NCBI RefSeq assembly: GCF_964656455.1
Contig: NC_135717.1
Location: 12,243,033-12,307,032 of the forward strand
Source: Halichoerus grypus
Lineage: Eukaryota; Chordata; Mammalia; Carnivora; Phocidae
Length of the DNA: 64,000 nt
Direction: 5' to 3'
Position 1 is the stretch's first letter, and each line of letters opens with the position of its first letter. Below the pieces are notes generated by a model. It was not told the origin of the DNA, did no database searches, and worked only from the letters and a program-made list of their open reading frames with translations. Made by a program: the position numbers and the translations under genes. Of this stretch, positions 55,304 through 64,000 are shown one piece after another.

Positions 55304-55733
55304 CAGATGACCCTTGAACAACACGGGGGTTAGAGGTGCTGACCCCCCGCGTAGTGAAAAATCTGTATATAACTTTGACTCTTTCAGAACTTAACTACTC
55401 ATAGCGTACTGTTGACTGGAAGCCTTACTGTTAACACAGTCGATTGACACATATTTTGTATGTTACATGTATTATATGGTGTATTCTTATGGCACAGTAA
55501 GCTACAGAAAATAAATTGTTATTGAGAAAGTCACAGGGGCACCTGGCTGGCTCCCTCGGTAGAGCATGTGACTCTTTATCTTGGGGTCGTGAGTGCGAGT
55601 CCTGTGTTGGGTGTGGAGCCTACTTAAAAGAAAAATTAAATTAAAAAGAGAAAGTGATAAGGAAAATACACTTACGGTACTGTGTTTAAGTGGACCTTCA
55701 GAGTTCAAACCCGTGTTGTTCAAGGGTCAACTG
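55304..55733. mobile_element. Tigger-group (Tc1/mariner) nonautonomous element
   Basis: Terminal inverted repeats are 'cagatgacccttgaacaaca' and, at the other end, 'tgttgttcaagggtcaactg', flanked by TA on both sides (55302-55303 and 55734-55735) as expected for this superfamily. The interior matches the copy at 12432. There is no transposase frame. It is split by a short SINE. Confidence 0.88.
55536..55647 (+). mobile_element. Short-type tRNA-derived carnivore SINE inside Tigger
   Basis: 'ggggcacctggctggctccc', 'ggtagagcatgtgactcttt', 'ggtcgtgagtgcgagtcctg', 'gggtgtggagcctacttaaa', then an A-rich tail. The target duplication includes 'gagaaagt' (55524-55531 and 55648-55655). It is the innermost member of the three-level nest. 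Confidence 0.9.
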
Positions 55734-55884
55734 TAGTATTAAGGCCCAACCTAAAGAATTCATTTTAACTCCGTTACCTCCTTAAAGAACTTATCTCCAA
55801 ATATGGTCATGTTCGGAAGGACTAGGAGTTAGGACTCCAACATACAAATTTTTGGGGAACACATTTTAGCCCATAACAGTGTTT

Positions 55885-57350
55885 TATGGAAGGTCCTCCA
55901 CTTAACCCCTCCCCTCTCTGCCTTTTCCTTTTGTTTTCTTCCTTCTGGCAATTTTGTTTTACCAGAGGGCTGTCGGGAAGAGAAGTGGAGATAGAAGAAA
56001 AATATATTTATTTTGGGTGAATTTCGGGAAATAGCTGGTGGGGGGAATGGCCGAAGCCGTTGGTGAAAATGAGATTTTGATATTGCCTCTAGATTTGTAT
56101 TGTCCTGACGCATTCTATTCTGGTTTCCCCGGGCAGACGAAAGCTGGCTGTGTGTTGGAAGGCTGGGGAAGTGTCTATTCTTTTATTAAGTGAAAAGGGA
56201 AATTGATAATCCTGCAGCTTTTTCAGTCGCCTGGAAAAGTGAGAACTCCATCCTTATCTTTCTGCTCTGCCTGGTAAAGTAGCTCAGGGACTTGGTGAGC
56301 ACACTGAGGGTAGGGGGTGGGACAGGTTAGCCTTGGTCCCCTACAGTGGCTAACCCCCTGCGCTGCACCTGAGCAGAAGCTAACAAAATACCTGTCCTAT
56401 TGAATTCCTGAATTTATGTGGCTCAGCTATGTTGTTGTTCCCCAGACCTTTTGCGAGGAGTTTCTCTTTATCCTTGTTTGTTAATTCCTATCCTTGTCTC
56501 CAGTTCTCCATTGTGGCTTATGTCTTTTCTTCCCTTTCTCTTTGTGATTATCAAGTAATTTATTAAATGGAGACAAGCTTAACTAGACATTAAATAATTG
56601 CAGGTGTGCAGCTGAATTGAGCTGCTGTCCTTTAACTAGGAACTCACAGCTGTTTGTGTCGTATTGTGTGATGAGATTACACTTTACCTCATTTGGTTAC
56701 ATGATCTCTCGCATATTGTAAGTTAAAAAAGAATGTTGACGTTTCTGCTCCAAGCAGTACACAAAGGCTGGTATGTTCCCAGGAAACCAACATAAAAGGT
56801 ACTGGGAGGTCAGGTCTGGATCTTTGCACTACATCTTTCCTGGAAGTTTTTCATTTCCTTGGACTTTTTCTTGATAGGGAACACCTGAATTGCTCCTTGA
56901 CTCTCGAATGGGATAAGTTATCCCATCTTAAAACTGTTGGTTTTGTTTTGTTTTTTAGTTAACTGTTAAACTAGGATTTTTCAGTTTCCACCAAAGTAAG
57001 AGATCAGCAGTGTGTTCAACAGGTTAGCTGCTTCTTTGCTTTAATGATTAGACCTCATCTGCGTGCTTCTTATACAAATTTGCCCCATCGGTAAGCTTTT
57101 ATAAATGTGAATTTTAGTCGTGGGTTAGGTTGTAGTGCCATCAGTTTGCTTTCTTTGGTGGGTTTTATAATTTATAATAGTTGCTAGAGGTAGACACCAC
57201 TTCCACAGTATCTAGCTCAACACAGAATTTAGGATAAGCTATTAAATGGTTGCTTGAGTCAACTGTGCAGTAAGCCTAATGGTTTTGATAACCAATAATA
57301 ACCAATATACATGAATCTACTCTCAGGACATACAGGTATAAGAAATATCA
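55885..57350. other. unique noncoding DNA
   Basis: The minus-strand frame at 55829-56113 (94 codons) starts in LTR sequence and has no domain. Nothing else is recognised. Confidence 0.4.
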
Positions 57351-57354
57351 TGCC

Positions 57355-57470
57355 GCCAGTTGCCCGCTGTGTGACCTTGGGCATTCTACTTAAATGTCTT
57401 AATATTTGGTTTCTTCATCTAGGTGATTGTGAGGATTAAAGAAATTTGCATTTGATATATGCACGAACAC
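57355..57470 (+). mobile_element. MIR SINE fragment
   Basis: Forward words are 'gctgtgtgaccttgggcatt', 'atttggtttcttcatctagg' and 'gattgtgaggattaaagaaa'. Confidence 0.65.
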
Positions 57471-57479
57471 AGCATTTGC

Positions 57480-57580
57480 ATGCCTGCAGTATGCCTGGCA
57501 CTGGTTACTGGATGCATTTGTGAACAGAGCAGACCAAGTCCCATCCCTGGTGGGACTAAATTCCAGATCTCGTTTTGACT
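57480..57580 (-). mobile_element. L2 LINE 3' end relic
   Basis: The words 'agtatgcctggcactggtta', 'gtgaacagagcagaccaagt' and 'ccctggtgggactaaattcc' are the inverse of the L2 terminus. Confidence 0.5.
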
Positions 57581-57584
57581 GTCC

Positions 57585-60400
57585 ACCAGAGAGCGAATCC
57601 ACTTGGTGTGAGAACATGATACCTACCATTCATGAAAAACAATTTTTTAACTGAAATATGTGTCTAATAACCCTAACTTTCTTTATTTGGTACATTTAAA
57701 CACTGTATCTAGTATATGTCTGGCTTGTAGAACGAGTCTTAAAGCCCTTGCCATATTTTTTCATATCATCTACAGCTGTCCGTATGTACGGTCTTGTCTA
57801 TTAAAAAAACTAGTTAGAGACTCCATCTAGGCTTTTAGGATTGTTGGTCTTGGGATGCTGACTGCAGAGCCTTCTTCTCTGGGTCTTTGTTTTCTAGGTT
57901 GTCTCTCAGGTTCCAGAAGGGGACCCCGAGAATGAGTTCTGAGTGACGTGTTTGATCCTTTGAATCTCTTCGTGAAAGCCCAGTTTGTTCAAGTCAGGTC
58001 TGAATGGCTCAGAGAGGACACTGTGATGTTTACCTTACTTAGCCCTGTCTGATATCACTGCTTTGTTAGTGTCTACAGAAAAACAAGCAGAAAAAATATC
58101 CCTGGGCATCAGATTGATTAGCTCTCCTAAAGTCTTTTTTTATGGGTGACTGAAAGAAAAAATCTTTTTGAGATTTTCTCCTCTTTTTATGGATGACTAA
58201 TAGAAACAAAAAGACCCTGGCAGTCTTTCAGAAGCATCGTGAAAGCATTCTGATGGTGGGATTCTGGAGCTCAGATGTGGGAGGGTGTTAGTGACCAGAC
58301 ACTTCCTTGGGGACAGGGGTAGTGGTTGGCAGTGGATCTAGAGCAGTAGCTTCTGGAGGGGCACAGGGATGGCAGGCACCATCTTGTGCTATGCTGAATG
58401 CTGGGTCTACAGTATTTGGCGTATTTAAACCAGGGTTAGCACATAGTCTGTGAGAGATCTGTCAGGTCAGAGCTATGATTCCATCATGTGGTTACAGTTT
58501 GCATCCTTTACTTCCTGTATTTTCTCTTAGGGAATAAATAATATATGATAATGAAAAAAGGCATGTTTTTGTGGGTTTTTTTTTTTTTAACTGAATTTTG
58601 ATTTAGGACCCTTTATATTGTGGGTATTTTTTTTGAAGGTTGTGGAATTTGGTTGCTTTATTGAGAACACTTCGAGAAAATCGGATCTCCAACATACAAC
58701 CAGTCCCACGTTGAATTCCTTCCATTTACTGCTACAAAGACAGGAACATTTTTGTTGAAGCTGAGGGAGGGGTGTTATGTGCTTGTTTATCGGAGCCTCC
58801 AAAAGTAGCTCAGATATCCCTGATGACTCAGCAGATGCTCTTGCTGCCTGGTTGGGTGTTTGCGTATGAAGGACTTACTTCCTTGCTACGGGTTAGGAAC
58901 ATGTCAAAGCTCAATTGCTATGGAGATAATTGTAATGAACAGACTTAGCAGGATTGTACAAGGTTGGCTAGTGGCCAGGTTTAGACTACCTTGGAAGAAC
59001 TGGCCTAAAGGCAGAGAGGAGAAGTTTTAGAAACCTCCTTTCTTCCTCTTTGGTGGCATTAAAGCCGTGAAACCAGATCCAGGCTCTTGTGCCTTTTTCA
59101 AGAATAGGGTCGTATACTCATGTGGACTTAAACTAGTTGGTGTGAATCACAGGCAGGGGCTTTGTGTGGGTGCCATGTGTTGTGCTGTCCCAGTGGAGTT
59201 AAATTTGGTATCAGAGGAAGGAGTTAGCCTAGCACAGTTTAACAATGGGTTGTTAAGGTGTTCTTCAGTACAACCAGGAATTTTCACTCCATGATGTTTT
59301 TATTGTAACTTCTCATTCTCAGTGTTGAGTGAGGCTCAGATGGCCGTTCTGATAGGTTGGAGAAGTTTTCACCCATGAGGGTAGTCTTAAAGATGGGGAA
59401 TCAGAGGCATTCATGGTTCCTTAAAAATAAAGGTATTTCTGAAACCATCCGTCCTAGTACTCATCAATGTAGATAATGAGATACTTTTGTTCTCTGAGTT
59501 TGCTGCAAGCAAGTGCTGACTCAGATGGAAAGGGCAAAATCAGAGATTTTTCCTTCTAGTGAATCTTTTCACCATGACGATTTTGTCCTTAAGTAAAATA
59601 AACCCAGAACTCCAAACTTTATTTACTTATTTATTTTATTAAGTGAAGAGTTTGGAGGAGTTAGAAATGAGGCAAAATGCTGTCCTGTTTCTTAGAAAAA
59701 CTTTACTGGTACTTTTGAGCTGTGTCCATTGACCAAATTTAACTCATTGTTTCAATAGCATCACACAAAATGTCTTACTCCTTTTTCTAGTTTGCTCTCT
59801 TTAAAGTTTTCTTTAAAAAAAAGCCAAAACTTTTCCAAGTCAGCTAAATAAGCCCAAATATGAAGTGATCTGAAATGACTTAGACAAAGCAAATGATTTT
59901 GACTTTCCCAGCTGGGAGACTTTGCTTTCTTGAAGGCCATCCTTCTAAATTGTGGGAAGATCCAAAGCAAAATCGAATTAAATAAGTCCCTTAATTCCCA
60001 TAAGTAATTTCTAAATTATCCTTTTATATACCTTACTTATATACAGCTTGCAAGTGAATATCACTGTGAGAGCTACAGTTTGTCAGGGTTTAGATCTTAA
60101 TTAGCTCATGAGAGTGCATCCTTTTGAAGCTGTATACCACAGGTTGTTGGCTAGTTTTCCAAAAGCAATTAAAATGCCCACTGTTATAATTAAGCTTGTT
60201 ACTGGTTGTATGTTCTAGTTATACAATGTATTTGGCAATTAAAGAAACGGAGATTGAGGCTTTTGGCTGGGTTCTTTGGGATGCAGCAGACTGGCTGCCA
60301 CCATAATACTCTACAAAGAGAATCAGCTGGTATGGGCACCTAGATGGTCGGTCATATCTTAGGTCCTTGAGTATTTATGGTTACTGCATAAGTAAGAGCA
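57585..60400. other. long unique noncoding stretch
   Basis: Almost 3 kb pass without a recognised repeat. An acceptor-like 'ctgggtctttgttttctag' ends at 57897 and is followed by 14 open codons and a stop (see findings). Two similar words, 'aaagtctttttttatggg' and 'ctcctctttttatggatg', lie near 58129-58194. A run of T residues lies near 58578. Frames at 58587-59294 are unremarkable. Confidence 0.4.
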
Positions 60401-60406
60401 ACCATA

Positions 60407-60517
60407 GTTTTTTTTTTTTTAATCGAAGTATAACATACACTGTTATATTTGTTTCAGGTGTACAGTATAATGATTCAACAGTTCTATACATTACTTGGTG
60501 CTCGTCACAATAACAGA
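60407..60517 (-). mobile_element. LINE-1 3' end fragment
   Basis: T run, then 'aatcgaagtataacatacac', 'ttgtttcaggtgtacagtat' and 'aatgattcaacagttctata'. This is the inverted 3' UTR end of an L1, about 110 bases only, so a severely 5'-truncated insertion. Confidence 0.75.
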
Positions 60518-60519
60518 CT

Positions 60520-61695
60520 TTTATACAAAAGCTAAAGTTAGGGAGTGTGAGTTCCTGATTATGTCCTATTGTATATACAGGAGACAAAAATCTAAACTTC
60601 CAAATTATAGTCTTTAGCTGAAAGTCCTTTTTAAGAAGCTTTGTCTTATCTTTTAAGAAGTTAGCTTCACTCTGACAGTGAACATTTAATCTGTTAAGCT
60701 AACATCTCCATTGCTCTGGTCAGACTTTTATCTGGCTGTTGAAGGGAGGTTTGGGGGAAATGCTGCCAGGTACAAGACGTGGTTAATGTCTGTTCCCGAA
60801 CTGCAGAGCATGTAGAAGTTGTTAAACTGCATGTCTGGCATCTCGTAGTGAGATTTGGGCTGGCCGGTGGGAGAGGCTCTGATGGTCAGGGCTGGTCTTG
60901 ATGCCAGATACAGTTCTTAGTGGTTTCCTTTGCATGTTGCATGACTTTTATTCTTTCCTTCCTTCTCTTGACCATTTTGGACCGTTTCTTTGTTCCTTAA
61001 CACCAAAATGGCATGGTGGCTGAGACCATGGGACAGATGAGTCATTTAATGAACAGGTAGAAATCAGTATTTAAAGTGAGGTTGAGGTTTTCTTGTGTGT
61101 TTTATTTTGAAATACATTTAGCACAGACGAAGGAAAAGGGACCACTTACTTTTGGGATTCCATCCCATTGCCTTGACTGTTTGTACCCCCCCCATGCAAT
61201 TAACATGAAAATAATGGTTTAAAAATGAGCTTAGCATTTAGAGCTGGACAGGAAGAAGGCTTCATAGCATGTTAAAATCAGAGAAGAAGAGAAAAGGGCA
61301 AATGTTTTATAATTATTACTTGGTTTTGAGGAATAGTGGAAGGATGGAGTCTTATAAGTGTACTTCTTCCCAGAGTTCTTTTAAGGTTGTGATTAATGAT
61401 ATAAATTATTTTCTTATTGTGTAAAAAAATTAGAATTATTAGAGATACACTGTGGTTCTCTAGACATATTTTTGTTAAGCCTATAATATATTAGTATAAA
61501 ATAAATTTAAAGGCTTCTAGTCTGAGGACACTTGCTTTACATCAATTTATACAAGCACTTCCTGTGTTTCCTTTGTAATAAGTTTTTCATAATTTATTTC
61601 TAATCTTGTAAAAATAGAGGAGAAAAAAATCAGTCACATTATTAGCTTGGTTCTTTACTTTGAGTTCTACAATTTTCCTATGTACAGAACAAAAT
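60520..61695. other. unique noncoding DNA
   Basis: No repeat or exon is recognised. The sequence is AT-rich from 61370 on. Confidence 0.4.
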
Positions 61696-61706
61696 AACAC
61701 CAGTCT

Positions 61707-61919
61707 GGGCGCGCCTGGGTGGCTCAGTTGTTCAGCGTTTGCCTTCGGCTCAGTTCATGATCCCAGGGTCCTGGGATCGAGCCCCGCATCGGGCTCCCTG
61801 CTCCACGGGAAGCCTGCTTCTCCCTCTCCCACTTCCCCTGCTTCTGTTCCCTCTCTCGCTGTGTCTCTCTCTGTCAAATAAATAAATAAAATCTTTAAAA
61901 AAAACAAAAAACCAAAAAA
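61707..61919 (+). mobile_element. Can-SINE, long form, full length
   Basis: Head 'ggcgcgcctgggtggctcag', body 'ttcggctcagttcatgatcc', CT-rich half, 'caaataaataaataaaatct', then an A-rich tail interrupted by C residues. The target duplication is short or eroded ('cagtct' on both sides). Confidence 0.93.
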
Positions 61920-62169
61920 ACAGTCTTTAGTGAAATCCTCTGACAAGATTATTGTTCTGAGGAATGACTATCTCCAAAAGGTACATTTGTATGTAATATG
62001 TGGTATGCAATATGTGTGGTGTTTTATAGTTAAAATACAACATAATCATCATGAAATAATACACTTGAAATGAGATGTGATGATGAGTCTGACTTAAAAA
62101 GAAACAAAAAATAAATGTGGAATTTCTAAGCAGTTTTACTTGTAGGTCTAATCAGTCTAATTAGTCTTA

Positions 62170-62345
62170 CCCGTAGCTCAGATGTCAGCTTTGATAGGCT
62201 TTCCTGCATAAAGTCATATTCAGCCTCCCAATTCTGGGTAATTCCCCTCCTTTGTGCCGTAGGTCCCCATGCTTCCCTCATTGTGGCACTTCCTATGCTG
62301 TTTCCATGTGACTATAAACTATTAGGACATGAGCAGAGACTGTGC
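62170..62345 (+). mobile_element. L2 LINE relic
   Basis: The words 'gctcagatgtcagctttgat', 'aggctttcctgc', 'cacttcctatgctgtttcca' and 'aggacatgagcagagactgt' fit the forward L2 3' region, diverged. It stops before the terminus. Confidence 0.5.
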
Positions 62346-62384
62346 TTTTTATTTTGCTTTCTATTTTACTTTTTCCCTCTGAAT

Positions 62385-63640
62385 TCCTTTTTAAAAAATT
62401 GAAATGTCATTGACACACAATTAACTTCACATATTTAAAGTGTGTAATGTGTTAAGTTCTGAGATAGTATATACTCACGAAAGCATCCCACAGTTAGGAT
62501 CACGAACATATTTAGCACCCTCAAGGGTTTTCTCATGCCTTTTTGTAATACTTCCCTCCTTCCTCTTTCTGTTCTTTGTCCTGATCTGTTTTCTAGCACC
62601 ATAGATTATTTGGTATTGCCAATAATTTTATATAAATGGAATCTCATACAGTTTGTACTCTTTTGTCTGGCTTCTTTCACTCAGCATAATTATTTTGATA
62701 TTCATCTGTGTAGTAGCATGTATTGATAGTTTCCTTTTTATTGTTGAACACTATTCTGTTGTTTGGATTTACTAAAGTTTGTTTATCCATTCATCTCTTT
62801 CGGGGCATTTCCATTTCCAGTTTTCTTTTTTTTTGTTTCCAGTTTTCTGCCATTATAAATAAAACTATGAATATTGACATATGAATATGCCATGAATATT
62901 GGCTTACAAGTCTTTGTATGGACCTATATTTTCATTTCTCCTGGGTAAATACCTAGGAATGGAATATCTGTGTCATATGACAGGCGTATGTTTAAATGCA
63001 TAAGAAGTTGCCAGTTTTATAAAGTGTTTATATCATTTTACATTCCTACCAACAGTGAATGAGAGTTCCAGTTCCTTCATATTCTTGCCAACACTTGGTA
63101 TGGTCAATATTTTAAAAATTTTAGCCATTGTAATGGCATGTAGTAGAATCTTGTTGTGGCTTAAGGTTGCATTTTCCTAATGACTAATGATGTTGACTGT
63201 CTCTTCATGTGCTTCCATCCATATATCTTCCTTTGAGAGGGATATGCTCAAATCTTTCGGCCATTTTTATTTATTTTTAATTTTAAAAAAGATTTATTTG
63301 AGAGAGAGAGAAAGAGCGAGGGCATGTGCATGAGTCTTCCACCTGTATTGTTTGTCAACATTGTTTTGCTCTTTTGTCTTTCCATGTAAATCTTAGAATC
63401 CTTTTACTTATATCTAAATAATCCTCCTGGGATTTTGGTTGAAAGTGCATTAAATTTATAGATGAGTTTTGGGAGCATTGTTTACTATGCTGAGTCTTCT
63501 ACTTTATGATCATAGTATGTCCCTCCATTATTTTGATCTTTTTTGATTTCTTTCCGTCAACATCTTGTAGTGTTCAGCATACTTGTCATGTATATGTTTT
63601 ATACTTACTCCTCTTACATAGCTTTCATTCAAAAGGTTCA
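62385..63640 (-). mobile_element. Degraded LINE-1 (L1M-type), 3' UTR and ORF2 parts
   Basis: Reverse L1 words occur in order: 'cattgacacacaattaactt', 'ttcactcagcataattattt', 'tgccattataaataaaacta' and 'ctgggtaaatacctaggaat', then 'accaacagtgaatgagagtt'. After a SINE scrap the ORF2 words return with 'tttccatgtaaatcttagaa', 'tcctcctgggattttggttg' and 'catcttgtagtgttcagc'. Parts are missing between the blocks. All frames are broken. Confidence 0.82.
63272..63330 (-). mobile_element. Can-SINE tail fragment inside LINE-1
   Basis: 'aaaaaagatttatttgagag' followed by 'agagagaaagagcgagggca' matches the inverted tail and GA-rich part of a carnivore SINE; the rest is absent. It lies exactly where the LINE-1 reading is interrupted. 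Confidence 0.55.
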
Positions 63641-63644
63641 GAGA

Positions 63645-64000
63645 CTTCTCTTTGGTTCTGTTCTTGAGACATGTTTATATTACATCCTTCTGTTAATAAC
63701 TTCAGTGGTGTTAACCTCCAGTATTGCTTAAGTTTTCTAAAGGCAAACTTTCCAGAGTTTTCCGAAGAGGAAGCCAAATTAAATTTGGAGTCAAATCTGC
63801 CATAGGAGATTATTGACTCCCTAGGTTAGTCTGCTTAGATTTAACATCAGTGAATTCTTTGGCTTAAATAATTTCTCTTGAGGCATAAGCCAAAAAATGA
63901 TATCAGAAATGTTCAGAGCAATTGTGATTCAGCTGTGGTTGAAAGAAGGATTTTAAATGGCTAAGGAGCTGAACACTTTTTATGTGGTTAGATTGAGAGA
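63645..64000. other. unique or unrecognised DNA to window edge
   Basis: The first part may still be LINE-1. After about 63730 I see no repeat or exon. Confidence 0.35.

Larger units (their letters stand above)
55065..55879 (-). mobile_element. Solo LTR of the ERVL-MaLR group, split by a Tigger
   Basis: It begins 'tgttagttcgctagtgctgc' and has 'tggaggctagaagtcccaga', 'tgtcctcacatggtcttttc' and 'ttcttaaaaggacaccagt'. It resumes after 55735 with 'aaggcccaacctaaagaatt', 'tctccaaatatggtcatgtt' and 'ttttagcccataaca'. Both LTR ends (tgt...aca) are visible. No internal retroviral region is attached. Confidence 0.85.

Noticed and set aside
1..64000. Search for CRISPR arrays, bacterial operons, prophage or other unusual systems
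   Set aside because: The sequence is mammalian throughout. The only regular repeats are microsatellites, small tandem duplications and transposable elements.

Overview
The window reads as nuclear DNA of a carnivoran mammal, most likely an arctoid caniform (bear, pinniped or musteloid). The evidence is about seventeen tRNA-derived Can-SINE copies. Their long form has a head of the type 'gcgcctgggtggctcag', a body of the type 'ttcggctcaggtcatgat', and an A-rich tail preceded by 'aaataaataaaatctt'. This form fits the arctoid lineage better than the dog or cat versions as I remember them. Base composition is that of ordinary mammalian intron or intergenic DNA: CpG-poor outside the SINEs, with no CpG island.

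I find no host protein-coding gene, no rRNA or tRNA gene and no CRISPR or operon-like structure. Open reading frames are short. The longest (about 204 codons near 26.5-27.2 kb) is the 3' end of LINE-1 ORF2 running into a SINE. The window is therefore either the inside of a large intron or a gene-poor intergenic tract; the sequence alone does not say which. Two very short stretches behind good splice-acceptor-like tracts (25.04 kb and 57.90 kb) are recorded as weak exon candidates only.

Layout. 0-9 kb: an old MaLR LTR, L2, MIR and hAT-type relics in mostly unique DNA. 9-20 kb: a SINE nested in a MER5A, a candidate conserved block near 11 kb, hAT and Tigger relics, a MER20 copy and two SINEs. 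20-30 kb: a CT/CA compound microsatellite, an A-box-deleted SINE, a short-type SINE and the youngest-looking LINE-1 fragment, split by a SINE and with a very G-rich 3' UTR. 30-42 kb: MIR, L2 and an old antisense LINE-1, with a long unique stretch at 37.7-41.5 kb. 42.5-43.5 kb: three SINEs within 950 bases, two of them head to head. 44-54 kb: MER5A, MIR, L2 and an old LINE-1 that contains a tandem duplication. 55-56 kb: a three-level nest (short SINE inside Tigger inside MaLR LTR). 56-64 kb: mostly unique DNA ending in a degraded antisense LINE-1.

There is no gene team to describe. The interest lies in the insertion history (matching target-site duplications let the order be read), the small tandem duplications, the inverted SINE pair, the G-rich tract, and a few repeat-free, AT-motif-rich blocks that look like candidate conserved noncoding elements. 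I see no sign of a novel biological system. Repeat family names come from recognition of consensus motifs and not from a search, so subfamily assignments are tentative.
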